A stretch of DNA of 64,000 nt. Origin: Prostheceraeus crozeri. Its lineage: Eukaryota; Platyhelminthes; Polycladida; Euryleptidae. The number at the start of each line of letters is the position of its first letter. Position 1 is the stretch's first letter. Both the position numbers and the translations under genes were made by a program. The notes below the pieces were generated by a model. The model did not search any database. It saw nothing but the letters and a program-made list of their open reading frames with translations, and was not told the DNA's origin. The stretch is from contig CAJQUW010016181.1 in assembly GCA_907163375.1 (NCBI GenBank), forward strand, positions 1-64,000. Reading direction: 5' to 3'. This document shows positions 12,900 through 24,430 of the stretch, in pieces.

Positions 12900-14648
12900 A
12901 AGCTCAAAAAAAGCTGCAGTCTCACTCCACGTCACTCAACTCCAGGTTTCCGTCTTCTTTTCCTCGTGTTGCAGGGTTGGACGTCCGCAAATGACGATTT
13001 GGCTTGTGGCATTTCTCCAACACGTCCGATCGATGGGTCGACGGAGGATAGATTCCATTTTCGAAGATCTGCTTTGATGTTGTCAAGCCACGTTTCTTTG
13101 GTCGGCCTCGTGGATTCTTTCTGAGAGTTCGATGGTCTGAACTTTCTTTAGGCCAGTCGGTTTCATCCATGCGTTGTACATGTCCTTCCATAACGTGCCT
13201 GCTCACAGCGACACTATCTTCAAGTCGGATGAGTACCAAGCCTAGACCTTAGCTATCCATAGGAACTCGGATCAGATAGGCGCTTGGAGAGTATCCACCA
13301 CACCATTGCGTTGTCATTACGGCACCATTCGGTTTGGGAACCTCATTGTGATTGGCCCATGTCTCGGTTGCATACACAGAACACTTCTCACACCGCATGG
13401 CAGTAGGACATGACTCGGCTGCCTGAAAGCGGATGTCTCTGTTCGTACGTATGATGACTCAACTAATGTGCTTCCATGCACAGCTGAATTCTCAGTCCAG
13501 AAGCCTCACTATGCAGCCATACGATTGTCCTAACATAATCACCCAAGTATACCAAAATGCAGAGCACAACTTTCCTATTCAGCATCATCACCAATACGAA
13601 CTTACTAGCGGTTCGGTTTAGGGAGCTTGTTGCAGCAACAACCACGGCACTTTTACAAAGAAAAGCTAGGATTTGGTCTTCAAAGAACCATTAACACGTC
13701 CAGAGCATTTATGAGATTGAATCAATCTCTTTCAGTCGTGCGCAGTCAGCATTAAACTTACTACCCAACCCCCACGATGGCATATACACCACATGAAATA
13801 GTTTGCTCCGATTCTTTCAGCACGGAGGGGGGGTGTGAGTTCTGAACTCGTGCTATGCAGGATAGTTCGATTTTCTTTATACGTTGACAATGTAAGTCCC
13901 GAGAACGACTCAAACCACCTTTCCATGAGGCAACTTTCGGTTCTGAAGCTGCAGCCAGATTGTCCGCTAGCAATGACAGTGTCATCCGCGATAGAGCATG
14001 TCCCAGGGGCATACCTGTACTAAAATCACGTGGAGAGCGCCTCCATAACTATAACAAATAACAAAAGGCTCAATAACGGATCGCCTTGATGGACTCCTAC
14101 GGTAACATTAAAACTCAGGACTCCATTTCCCATTTTTTACGGACACTCGATCTAGGACAACTCGCAGGAGGGCGGCGAGTGGTAATTTTTTTGATCTCGG
14201 GACTGAACCACTCGTATATCAGTCTGTAATGCGCGCACTTCGGAGCAGCCGTGTGAACCGCATTCTCCTCATTACTACGACGATAACACTTGCGAGGCAT
14301 TCGATCAAAGGCCTTTTGCAAGGTCCGACATAGTTGTAAAAAAATAATTCCTTCCGCTTACACAAAAACTTTTCTTGCATCTGCCTTAGGACAAAAATAG
14401 CATCAGTGGTACCACGGTCCAGCGCATAAAACCAAAGTTGCATGAAGTCCTAAATCAGCCTGCTCTCTGATAATAGGTTCTCAAACACTCCTCTCAATGA
14501 CTATTTGAGCGACTTCGAACTTTTGTAACTTAAGAGACCTCCTGTAAATTGTCTCTGTCAAAGAGCATCACACCCTTTCCTTTCTAGCAGTTGACCAAGA
14601 TAGATACATTCAAATCTTCAGGTACCCGACCTTCTCTGATACGGACGA
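12900..14648 (-). pseudogene. LINE ORF2 (RT domain and C-terminus), minus strand, degenerate
   Basis: A long LINE relic reads from about 14648 down to 12900. In order it shows EGRVPEDLNVSILVNC (14600s), DRGTTDAIFVLRQMQEKFL (14416-14360, the PGRGTTDAIF RT block), QKAFDRMPR (14318-14292, the catalytic block 'EKAFDRVPR'), VGVHQGD (about 14100), and a YADD active site at 13981-13993 that carries one extra base. Next comes the thumb, SCLMERWFESFSGL, then CYLGDYVRT (about 13540). The typical 3' end VMEGHVQRMDETDWP with a PRGRPKKR basic stretch is at 13200-13090. Several frameshifts and stops make it inactive. The family is a non-LTR retrotransposon widespread in aquatic invertebrates; I do not assign the clade. 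The endonuclease part is missing, so it is 5'-truncated. Confidence 0.8.
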
Positions 14649-14654
14649 TATCAG

Positions 14655-14815
14655 CAATTTAACTGATCATGATGGTATGATGCAAAAGGAAATGATATTA
14701 TTTTTCAGATCCTGCATGTCATGACAGCCTTGGAAGAGGTAATGTTTGTTAATCTTAGCATCTCGATAACCTGCTATTGCTTTCATGCTGAACCTCAAGA
14801 GCGATCGGAGAGCTT
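14655..14815. repeat. Copy B, fragment of the ~850-bp repeat family
   Basis: This matches about 4500-4660 and 26970-27110, sharing AACTGATCATGATGGTATGA-like sequence, TCATGACAGCCTTGGAAGAG and TGCTTTCATGCTGAACCTCA. Only the internal part is present, lying directly beside the 5' end of the minus-strand LINE relic. Both element ends are missing. Confidence 0.7.
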
Positions 14816-15489
14816 CTAGGTGCCTCAGGCCACACTGGAAAAGCAAAGCAAACACGAACGTCCCGAGCAAACGCGAGCAAAGGCTTTATCTCTGCAAGGC
14901 CATCAATGCGCGGCTGGTTTGCTTTGCTCGCAAAGTTGTGGGTGCAGTCTACAACTTGGCTTGCAATGATGACTTTAATATTTTCTGCAAAAAATTGAGG
15001 AAATTGAACCGTGGTTTTGTCTTCAAAATTCTGAAATAAAAGTTGCATAATAAAACTTATAAATTAAAGGATTTCTTTCATAACACAAGATCCTTGTCCC
15101 TTGTGGCGTTTAAATCGAATATTACTTTATCAATTACAGTTGTTGTCACCGCTGTTCATGCGGTACGTCGGTGCACACTAAGAGACATTTCAGTACTCGT
15201 ATATCGAGGTGAGCATTTGCGTGGATGTTTCCCAACCGCTACAGAGGAGTATCTATGCACGATCATAGCCCTAAGGCTGAGAATGTCACTATTGTGGTCG
15301 TTTCAGACAGCCACATAAATCTTGAATCCCATAATGATAAAGGAAAACAATAATCTATTATCAAATGAGCGGAATGAGTCACATGTTCTTACATCAATCA
15401 ATTTTTCTTTGATAATTCCGTGTCGTACTTTTGTTGGAATTATTTACGGACCATTTTTGAGTTTTCTCTCTTTGTTAACATATATATAT
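14816..15489. other. Anonymous DNA with a slightly GC-richer start
   Basis: About 14830-14950 is richer in GC than its surroundings and has a small inverted pair (GCAAAGCAAAC at about 14838 and GTTTGCTTTGC at about 14918). The open frames here (14785-15039 plus, 14755-15048 minus) have no domain I recognise. Confidence 0.35.
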
Positions 15490-15502
15490 ATATAGATATA
15501 TA
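15480..15502. repeat. (TA)n microsatellite
   Basis: A short run of TA dinucleotides directly precedes the CAGGGTGGG terminus of the mariner-like element. This is consistent with insertion at a TA target. Confidence 0.7.
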
Positions 15503-15913
15503 CAGGGTGGGCGGAAATTCAGATGCTTTAATTAGAAAATTGCCTCTATTTTTGGTGCTATTAGTCAGTTTTATCAAATCTACCTTTCCCTGGAGAATGT
15601 GTACTACGGTTAGGGATGTTATTATCCGTCAAAGTTTCATTCGAAAATATGCTGTACTTTTTTTATTATGGGCGCCTTGTGAGGGAAAAAGTTCATTTAT
15701 TTCGAGAAATGCTTTTTATAAATTATTATATAAATATACGATATTCGTCATTAAGAAAAAATAGATTCCATATGAATACTTTATTCAAAGAAAGGTGCAC
15801 ATACACACTACACACGAATGCCGGCCTTGGTAACGACAGAAAACTCGATGTGTGATCCGCTTCTTTGGACGAGGGTCTGAAGACGTCGAGGGATAGCATC
15901 TACTGACTTAGGT

Positions 15914-16840
15914 TTAGACAAAAAATCCGGCGGTCACCGAAGTGGTAAGTGACCTGACGAATCCGGGCCTCCAGGTCTGTCCAGTGTCTGCGGTTTTGTT
16001 TGATAGACCTCTTCTTTCGGCCCAACCCCAAAGGAAGAAGTCACACGGCGTCAGATCAAGGACTCCTAGCCGGCCACTAAAGTGGACTAGACGGCCTAAG
16101 CCAGCGCCAGGAAAGTGGCTCACTGAGCCACTCACGGACAATCAGGGCAAAGTGTGGAGAAGCACCATCTTGCATGAAGATAACATCATGAATGTTGTTC
16201 CAAGTGCTGATAATCAGCCAGACGTCGTTCTTTCTGCAACTATCGCGAGGTACGCTTCGGCATTCATGGTGTTACGCAGAAGTACCGGACCCACAATCAC
16301 GATCCGCAGTCATGCCGCACCACACCGTCACACTTGGTCGTGCCTGCAGCTTCTCAGTTGGTAAACTCGAGGATCCTCTCCCGCCCTTATAGTGACCAAT
16401 TGTGGCGGTTTGACGGAGCCACCGACGTGGAACATGGCGTCGTCGCTCCAGATGATGTTGCGGAAACAAAGTCCGGGCCATTCCTGCGTGCCAGGAGAGC
16501 ATGGATTCCAAACTCCAGCCGAATGTCACAGTCTTCGGCAGAAAGCGATTGGCAGTAGTGTGGCTTCCACGCTCGCCATTCAAGCTCCTTCTTCAGCACA
16601 CAGTTCGCACTGTGTAGCGGGACAGGTCCACTTTTCTCGAGCTCATTCGCGGGTTGACCTTCCTGGGCACCTTAAAACATCTCCTCGACCATCTGCACAG
16701 ATTCCGGCATGTTGGATGTTGAGCAACGTCCGCTTCTGTGTGCATTGCTACTGAGCCGGTCGTCATGAGCTTAGAATGGACAGTTCTTGATTGTTCTGGC
16801 ATCCACTTGAGCATGCGATTCCATACACCGATCGCACCAT
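15914..16840 (-). pseudogene. Mariner-like DDxD transposase, degenerate
   Basis: Reading the minus strand downward from about 16840 gives SSRKVDLSRYTVRTV, then LKKELEWRAWKPHYCQSL (helix-turn-helix end and linker). FRNIIWSDDAMFHVGGSV at about 16470-16420 carries the first catalytic D, followed by a Tc1/mariner-like VTVWCGM. VIFMQDGASPHF at about 16190-16160 carries the second D. SPDLTPCDFFLWGWAERR at about 16060-16000 carries the third D. The spacing of second to third D is about 41 residues by my count, but frameshifts make this approximate, so DD39D-DD41D is possible. Many breaks are present. It is a cut-and-paste transposase of the Tc1/mariner (IS630) superfamily, not functional. Confidence 0.75.
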
Positions 16841-17196
16841 CTTTGTACGACTATGACAGATTGCCACACTTCGTACCTAACCGCTAATTGTATACGCTAC
16901 GTCACGTGTAGCGCTCAGGCCATAACAAACGCAGCTGATATGACAAAATCAATCCAATAGACTTTTGTTCTTAATTATTCGATTTGCAATCACGGTTGCA
17001 ACGGTTTCAAGTTGCAAACCGTCGAAAGGGGTTGTAAATTGAATCGTCATCAGTGAATCGTCCAGAACAGAAAATGTTTATTTTGTGTGGATGATTAATC
17101 GATTATTAACTTAATATTAAAGTCATGTAGAAGAGAAAGTTTACAGCATATTTTCGAATGACACTTTGTCGATAATAACTCCCTTAACGTAAGTCC

Positions 17197-18917
17197 TTTT
17201 CATAAAAAGTGGATCATCCTAAAATTTGACTAAATAAAACATAAGTATGATACAGAAAGCATGTTTCATGTTATTTCATGTCCCTAATATGTTTAAATGT
17301 CCTTATATAATCTGATAAGCTATGATACAGTAACGGTTCTTAAGAAGCTATATTTTGTGGCCCTTCCCTTATTGTCGGATGACATTACCAATTCGTTTCT
17401 AGGCATTGATTCGATGACATCGTTGATATTTTTGAGCTGATCTAACTTTTCTCCACTCTCTTTTTAACAGTGACGTAAGTTGTGATACGCCATCTGTAGG
17501 TAGCAGTGGAAACGACGAACGTTACGTTTTAGAATACTCCATACGGTTTTCTATGGGACTTCAGATCAGTGGAGAACGAGTGGCCAAGATAATGTCCTAA
17601 GCCCTTAAATTGAGACTTGCATAAGTTGACTTCTACTATCCTCCTGTGACACGTTAGCATCATCATCCATAAATAACCAAGTCGATGGATCACCAAGTTG
17701 ATCTGTCATTTGGCCAATGTTCATTCGTAAAACATTCACATAGCGTTCAGAATTCATGGGTTCCTTGCTGTAAGTGAAGTTCAGAGCCTAAGGGAGAGCC
17801 TTCGAGGTCTAAATGCCAGCCCAATTTCAAATCAGTAGAGTCGCACCACCTTGTACCCGGGCGGGATGCAAATGTCTCGGAATTTTTCTGATCAGGATTT
17901 TATCCATAATCTCAATCGACCATCACTATCCTTCAGACGGACTGATGCCTCATCAGACCAGACAACCCCGATCCATTGATTTCGCCAGTAGTGACAATGG
18001 ACTCATTGCCCATCTGAGACGTCTTATTTGTATGCTGATCTGATAATTCGATTTTCTGAGAGGGCCTCTGTACAGCTCTTGAAATTCGGCTCAATAATCT
18101 TCTACGAATAGTGGACTTAGAAATAGGACGAGACTATTGCAGCCATCTCAGTTAACGAGAGACTTGGATCTAAACTTTAACAAATCTCAAAATTAAGCGA
18201 ATCTCTACGTTTGGATGTTTTGCGTGGGACGGCCAGAGCGGCCTCTTTACGACAGAGTCGAAAATCATCATTATGCCATCGATGCTCATTTGTGTATAGG
18301 GACATTTAGTCGCTTGCTTGTAGCTCGCAAGAAAACACTACTAGTTCTTAGCAAGGCTGACACTTTGCCTTTTGTGAATGCGATCTCGTTATTTGTTCAT
18401 TTGTGTTTGTATTGTTTTCCAACCGGTAAGAGATTAGATTTCTATCTGGAAAGCAATCAGGGAGTGCTTGCACAACTCCAACCGCAACGAAGTCAGGAAG
18501 CTATGGAACATGATGTCAGTTAATCACATGTAGCAGTTACACTATTGTTGATGGAATACATGGTGCGTTATACTGACTCTGATTGACCTGATTTCTTTTA
18601 TATTTTTTGTTTTGCTTGATAGTTTTGGTTGTAGAACAACTTATTACATAACAAAGGAAACAATTGTTAATTTTATAAGAGTGAGGTATGATTTTGTGTA
18701 ACAATGCTAAATGAAGATCAAATTATCTTACTATTTTTTATCTATAACAGGAAAAACAACTTCAATAATTCATGCTTGAAATCTTCCAACAATGGATCTT
18801 GTAAAGCACAATGACATATCTTGCCAAATTTCAGAGAAATTACGTTCAAGTTTGGCGGAGTTAGACAAAGTTGAAGTTTAAGGCGATGTTTAAGGGTGAT
18901 CCATTTTTTATGAAAAA
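17197..18917 (-). mobile_element. Tc1-like element nested in the mariner-like right TIR
   Basis: Left TTTTCATAAAAAGTGGATCA (17197-17216) is the inverted counterpart of right TGATCCATTTTTTATGAAAA (about 18898-18917), giving TIRs of about 22-25 bp. Between them is a Tc1-type transposase relic on the minus strand. The element sits inside the right arm of the mariner-like element, so it inserted later. Its length of about 1.7 kb is normal for Tc1. Most of 18200-18890 is anonymous and may be 5' flank of the transposase. Confidence 0.65.
17345..18200 (-). pseudogene. Tc1-like transposase, degenerate
   Basis: The minus strand gives VVWSDEASVRLKDSDGRLRL at 17968-17910. This is the Tc1 block with the first catalytic D (GAT at 17952-17954), followed by the GRxRLW motif. 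Further on come TMNSERYVNVLRMNI (about 17765-17715, the canonical 'xMNSExYxxIL' block), WLFMDDDANVS (about 17685, second D region), and ARSPDLKSHRKPYG (about 17570-17530), a decayed SPDLNPIENLW block. It ends with SMPRNELVMSSDNKGRATKY at 17410-17350, the standard Tc1 C-terminus. Stops and frameshifts interrupt it throughout. It belongs to the Tc1/mariner superfamily DDE transposases and is inactive. The N-terminal helix-turn-helix is not clear. Confidence 0.7.
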
Positions 18918-19010
18918 ATTCTCTCAGGAAAAAGTAGATAAAAATGACTAATAGGGACCAAATTATGGAGCGCATGTTTTATTAGGCTCTTATTTCCGCT
19001 CACCCTGTTA

Positions 19011-22000
19011 TCTAATGAAATAAGTCAGATAGAAGAAAGGTATCTCACCATTAGAAATTATTATTAGCCAAACGTCTTACGGGTGTATTAAGGAATGTAA
19101 GCTATACAAATTCTAACATGCAAAAATTCATTTATACCTAAGATTTCTTAAAACATTGAAATTACTTTAATACTTAGACTATAAGATACCAATTGCCTGA
19201 TGAAAATAATGCATCAGAAAGGCATAGCTAACTTATTGCGAATTAGAAGAGGGAAGAACAAATTAGCATGCATGCTTCCTTTCTCGCGGCGGTCTGGATT
19301 TCGAAGCACATGTGAGGCAAATGGTTAAAAGAGAGCAGGTTGGAATCTTCCCGCCACAGGCAGTATTATGCCGGCTGTACGTTTTAATATGGCAGCATTT
19401 CTTGGTTCAATGTTAGCCGATGACCAGTGATTCGATGACAGAATGAATCTCGGTTTGCCCAATATAATATTCAACTAACGAAGAACATTCGAGTTTGTGG
19501 ATAACATTTGAAGAGATTTGCAATTTATGTTTGTTTTTATTTCGAATGTCTTGCTCGTTCTTTAGTTGAAGGTGAAAAGTTTGGCTAATAATAATTTTTA
19601 ATTTGAGATTCTTTTTGGTTTTTTCTTATTTCATTTCTAACACGATCTACGATTAATTTCATATAATTTAATTATTGATCTCCATAATATATATAAGTAT
19701 ATATAGTAGTCCTTTACTGAGGGTGGTGTGCTGTTTTGCTGAGCCAATGTTCTCTGCCTTTCCTTTATCGCAGCCCCTTGATATTTGTTCTCAATCATCA
19801 CAGCATTGTGCTTATGCGTGGTGCAATGTATTGCACTGTTACTCTACTATGGCTAAAGTAACTGGTTACAGTAATTGCAATTTTTAGCTTATTCATTGCC
19901 ATGTAATGTGGTGTTACAACAGCGGAATTTGAGATTTTGGATGGATTTGAGTTGCCAACTGCTCCTCAAATAAAAACTAGGAAAATTATGGATTCATTAA
20001 AATAGCTAGCCTCTAGGATTATGCCTTTGGCAAGTACGCAAGCATTTACAAATATCATTTTTCCCATATGGTGGTTTTAGGCCCCCACCGAAGATCTAAC
20101 ACCGATGTTTCATGCAATTGCAATCATCTCATCATCAAGGAAATCATTTGCGCACAACCAGTTTTCTCACCATTGTCTGGATACATTTCCACGTCTTCAG
20201 CTTTATTAGATAAAGTCGGGATTTTTTTCTGAAAGGAATTAAGGGAAAAATCATTCAGGAGATTTATTGCAGCTATACTTTGAAAGTCTTTAGTGCCATC
20301 TATGATTTACCTAAACCTTAAGTTTACTAGGGCAATTTGAACACCCTCAAAAATGGATATTTGATTATATCAGTGTGATGTTGATGGTACATGTAGATGA
20401 TTTTGAATAGCGACAGTACTCTTGATTAGTTTTCACAGAGTACAATATTGAGTATGGGGCAAATCCATTTATCTTAATGCATTTTCGGCAATTTTTTGTC
20501 TTTTCAACTTTGTAACCTTCGTTTGCATTAACATTTGCATACCTTTGGTCAATTTTTCACGCTCAATCCGAAAATCATAGTGGCGAACCACAACAAATGA
20601 ATAATTTTTACAAATTTACATTTTTGGAGGGGTGGACAAAGGCTAAATTGAAAAACATCCCAACATGCAATGTTAAATATGCACTCAATCATGAATTATA
20701 GTCGGGGTAAAAAACTATGCGCTTTCCATGTGCTTTCATGATGATGCATGGACGTTCAATGTACAATTTAGTAGGTCATCACTACGAAAAATTTTCTTGC
20801 ACGAGAGATAGAGTATCTATGCTACCGCGCTCAGGAAGGCAACTTTTTGGGGCCCTTTTTTCTGCCTTGAGCTAAAACTTTTTCACGAAGAAAACTTTGT
20901 TAGATTAATTTGGTGAATTTATCATGACCCGAAAAGAAGAGAGTATAAGGATCAAGATGAAAAAAAGTATGAAAATGCTCCAGAATTACAAAAATTATTA
21001 CAGACAAAAGACACATTTTATTTTTCTTACTAAAATACAAAATCAAGATTTTTTTCCAAATATTTGCATAATTAAAATCTTAGGATGCCTCATCAACTAT
21101 TTTGGGAATATAAGATAACATTACAGAGATTTTCCATATATTTTCATCTTTTACTGTCGAAAGCTAATAGATTCTTATTCATATCAATTTTTATATCAAA
21201 TGCAATGCATCATCTACATGTACATGCAGTAATCAATACAGTGAACACAACATTTTTCTCAATGCTGGCTATAGTCACTGCACTGTTTGCTCCTCCTGTT
21301 TGTTCATCTTCTGGTAGATCCCTGGTTTATGGATTCAGATAAGAAGCAAGCATGCGAATATTGTCTGTTTTACCATACTCGAAACAGTAAGAGTACTGTC
21401 GAAGTTCTTCCAAATGCTTCACCATTCTGGATTATGAGCATCGCCAGCCAACAATGTTGAAGCAACCTGGATCAATGAAGGAGGTCAAATTAGAAGAGTC
21501 GTAAGCATTTTTTATCAAAGATTAGCATCATCCACGTCACTAAATGCTGAGGTCAGAGTCAGCGCTTACCAGATTGTTTCAGTAAAGAATTGAAATGGGT
21601 AAAACGTAAATTACGTATAGAAAGTCGATTCAAAATTCGACAAACTTGAAAACTTCGACAATGTTTAGAGAGCTCATGTTCCAGAAATTGTGCTGGTCTG
21701 CTGTGGAAATGTCAAGACTAGACCACCAAATATAGCATTCAGTAGAACTACATAATGTTTACAATCTTTTCCAATTTGCTTGGAAGTCAATTCTCATTTT
21801 CGTCCTTCACACAGAAAGCATGACTCAATGCTCTCTCACGGCGTTCAAAATTCCATAGGCAGACAGAAATATGCATGCATAAGTAGAAAGAGAACAAATG
21901 GTGCTTGATAAGAAAAGACTTCGAATTTTTACAGCTCTGAATGTTATTGTCATCAAGACAGTATACACATATCAGCTGATTTCATTCTATACACATTTCA

Positions 22001-22079
22001 TCTAATATTCTCTCTCAGTAACAAGCGAACTTGTATACTGAAAGCTTACAATCATATGAACTGATAGCAATCCTTAGAG
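19011..22079. other. Anonymous AT-rich DNA
   Basis: Three kilobases with no recognisable protein motif. The open frames (for example 19675-19887, 21085-21342) are short and featureless. A (TA)-rich run lies near 19680-19705. The last few hundred bases probably include the eroded 5' end of the Tc1-like element that follows, but I could not define its inverted repeat. Confidence 0.35.
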
Positions 22080-23190
22080 GTGAAGCTTGATCCGAGATGG
22101 CTGGCGGACGTTGCCACAGTGTCGCAACAATGAAAGGTCCCCAAAAGCACTATTTACTTTGTGGTTGCGAAGGAGGCTAGTCAGCGGCCTGATGGTGAAG
22201 GTCATCTGGACGACCAAGCGGGCGGATAGGTGGGGGGGGGGGATGAAGGGGCGAAGAAGGGGACATCACCTCATTCTCCCCCCCTCATCTCCCCCCCTTC
22301 TCTAGGTCCAAATCGTTACATCACCACTGTAGTCAATAGTGATCCCTCTACATCTTTATCTGAGCTTTCAGCTGGTTCAAATCTTTCCCAAGACAACTGT
22401 TTGGAGACGACTTAAGGAGTTTAACTGCAGTCGTAAGAAACCATCGAAACCAAATCTGTTAGAGCGACACAAGAAAACTGAGACTACACTGGTCAATGAA
22501 AACGTTGCCAGTGGTCCCGAGTTGTTTGGTCGGATGAGGTAGCTGTCCCGATTAAAAGTCAAAGATGGACGTCTATGCTTTTGGATGAAGTCTGGGCAAG
22601 CACATTCCTGATCGTTTTTTTTACATCGAGGAGTCAGGGCAAGTGCAGGAAATTGGTCATCTGGGGATCCATTTGGAGTGATGATTGCAGTGCACTGCAT
22701 GTTTTGAAGGAAAACATGAACTCCTAACGCTACGTTTGATTTCTCGAATAACATCTTCCTTTCGAATTCAGTTTAGGTGATCCCATATCTGATTGGATTC
22801 TCATGGATGACAGTGCTCCATGCCATCGTGCCAGGGGGCAACTCAATTGTATAAAATACAGGCAGAAATACGAAACCTTAGATGGCCGGCAAGGTTCTCC
22901 TGACTTGAATCCAATTGAAACATGTCTGGTCTATCTTGAAGCGGTGAGTTCGCATACGACTCCTTGTCCTGGCAATGATTTGAATCATTTTGGAATCTTT
23001 AGTGAGACAGGAGTGGAATCAGATTGATCAACAGATGATCAGAAACTTCTTTTCATTACCTTTTCGAGTGGCATGTGATCCACATGGATTACCACAGAAG
23101 ATTTACTAACATAAATCCACTGATTTCGACTTTTATCACAGCGGCAGTGAGGGAATTTCGACTAATAAAAGTCGAAGGTGGCCCTGGGCA
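22080..23190 (+). pseudogene. Tc1-like transposase relic, plus strand
   Basis: Near 22120-22160 the plus strand reads VAxTMKVPKSTIYFVVAKEA with one substituted codon, a Tc1/mariner N-terminal helix-turn-helix. About 22365-22420 gives LSPTTVWRRLKEFN-like sequence (second helix-turn-helix). RKKPSKPNLLERHKK follows (22437-22481). At about 22525-22550 WSDEVAVPI carries the first D. MDDSAPCHRARG (22804-22839) carries the second D, and GSPDLNPIE at 22891-22917 carries the final acidic residue, roughly a DD34E arrangement after allowing for a frameshift. A palindrome-like GACTTTTAT...ATAAAAGTC at 23130-23172 may mark the 3' inverted repeat. A G-run and C-run at 22230-22305 is an internal low-complexity expansion. 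The element is inactive. Confidence 0.75.
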
Positions 23191-23336
23191 GTGAAAAAGA
23201 TTAATACAGCAAATTAAGTTGGTTGCAGTTGTCCGTTAAAAAAAAAACAATGTTAACGCGGAACGTAGCACAGACTAACCAATGTGCAAATTGAATGCAA
23301 AATCTTGACTCTAATAGCTGATTGCCAGGAGATCAC

Positions 23337-24430
23337 TTATGCATCATTCCTACTGTGAACGGGTGCGGACGTGTCTAACTGATTGTTCTGCTTGTTGTTG
23401 ACCGTTTGAATCTTGGTATTGGTAGAATCCTGATGATCACATTGTTCAGATTGCGGTGTTGATTTTTCGCCAGCTGGATTGAGGAGGTCGTCATTTGATG
23501 TTTCTCCTAAACGATCGATTTCTGTTCTCTTCACCATCTCCATTGCACTCTTCATCACAACTTCTTTGAATTCCGCAGTGTCCGTCTTGTGCTACTTCTT
23601 TATGTCATTTTACTTGAAGGTACACATTTGACATCGGATTCCTGACATTCCAGTGTCGTGGGGTGCGGTTTAGTGTTTGTAGGAACTTTTATTGTCAGGT
23701 ACTAAAAGCCCACCGCCCTCGTCAGTAGTGCCAGTCTGCATAAACTTTTTATATTAATTCCTGAATCACGTGATCTACATAACCGCAATCCGTGCAACAA
23801 TTATGGGTAGGTCTCTTTCGGATAGGGATGGGTGAGTTGAAAATAATTGGACAGATATCTAGTTGAAAGGATTCTACTGCATGCAATAAATCAGCTTCAA
23901 CAAATTTAACCATCCGAGGCCTTTTCGCAGCAGTACTATTACATCTGATGTCCAACCAAAGTTGACATCCAAAGGTTGTTAACTTATAAAAACACCACAT
24001 TTTCATGCATGCTTGGCAAGAAAGATGGTCTGGTCTCGGGGGGTTAACCCTTGCTGCAAAAAAGAAAAGTAGCACATGGTGACTCCGTGATCCAATGTAA
24101 CCTCTCCCTTCAGATTTCTGCTTAGACGAAGTAAACGTGCAAGAAATGCAAGCATACACAATTCTAGGGATATTACAACATTAGTAAGTGATGACACTCA
24201 CCTTGACAGACAAATATCACCATGAAACCGGGGTCGTCCACAAAACCCATGTAGATATCTTCTCTGTCCCAATCAATGTAAAAGCAAAGTCCAGCCTTAT
24301 GCGAAATTCCTGAGTATTGAAACAAACCGTCCATCTATTATTCTTTTCATTGGAAATGTCTACAAAGTAGGAATAATTACCAACGGGGCATTGGCGTACT
24401 ATCAAGCTATCGTCCATTAAAGCCATCTCC
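23337..24430 (-). other. Cluster of unassigned minus-strand open frames, possible exons
   Basis: Three minus-strand open stretches lie close together: 24217-24426, 23749-24159 and 23337-23558. They look less like shadows than most here. The first, in one frame, gives HKAGLCFYIDWDREDIYMGF followed by a sequence ending at a good donor (CAAG/GTGAGT, about 24205). A good acceptor (pyrimidine tract then TTTTTTGCAG) lies near 24056 on the minus strand. The second contains scattered cysteines (SCQACMKMWC, NCCTDCGY). The third is hydrophilic and uniform (ETSNDDLLNPAGEKSTPQSE). I recognise no family. This could be a fragment of a host gene or an uncharacterised element gene. Confidence 0.25.

Larger units (their letters stand above)
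15503..19010 (-). mobile_element. Mariner-like element with long TIRs, split by a nested Tc1-like element
   Basis: The left end starts ACAGGGTGGGCGGAAAT (about 15502). The complement of the right end starts ACAGGGTGAGCGGAAAT (about 19010). Similarity continues inward: CTATTAGTCAGTTTTATC on the left against CTATTAGTCATTTTTATC on the right. The next part of the right arm is not adjacent. It resumes at about 17190-17145, where the complement of TTCGAATGACACTTTG matches left-arm CAAAGTTTCATTCGAAAATA at 15632. The right inverted repeat is therefore interrupted by 17197-18917. Without that insertion the element would be about 1.8 kb with TIRs near 170 bp. Its transposase relic lies on the minus strand at 15914-16840. 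Confidence 0.7.

Noticed and set aside
15942..16754. 140- and 120-codon plus-strand open frames
   Set aside because: Antisense to the mariner-like transposase relic, whose catalytic blocks are clear on the minus strand.
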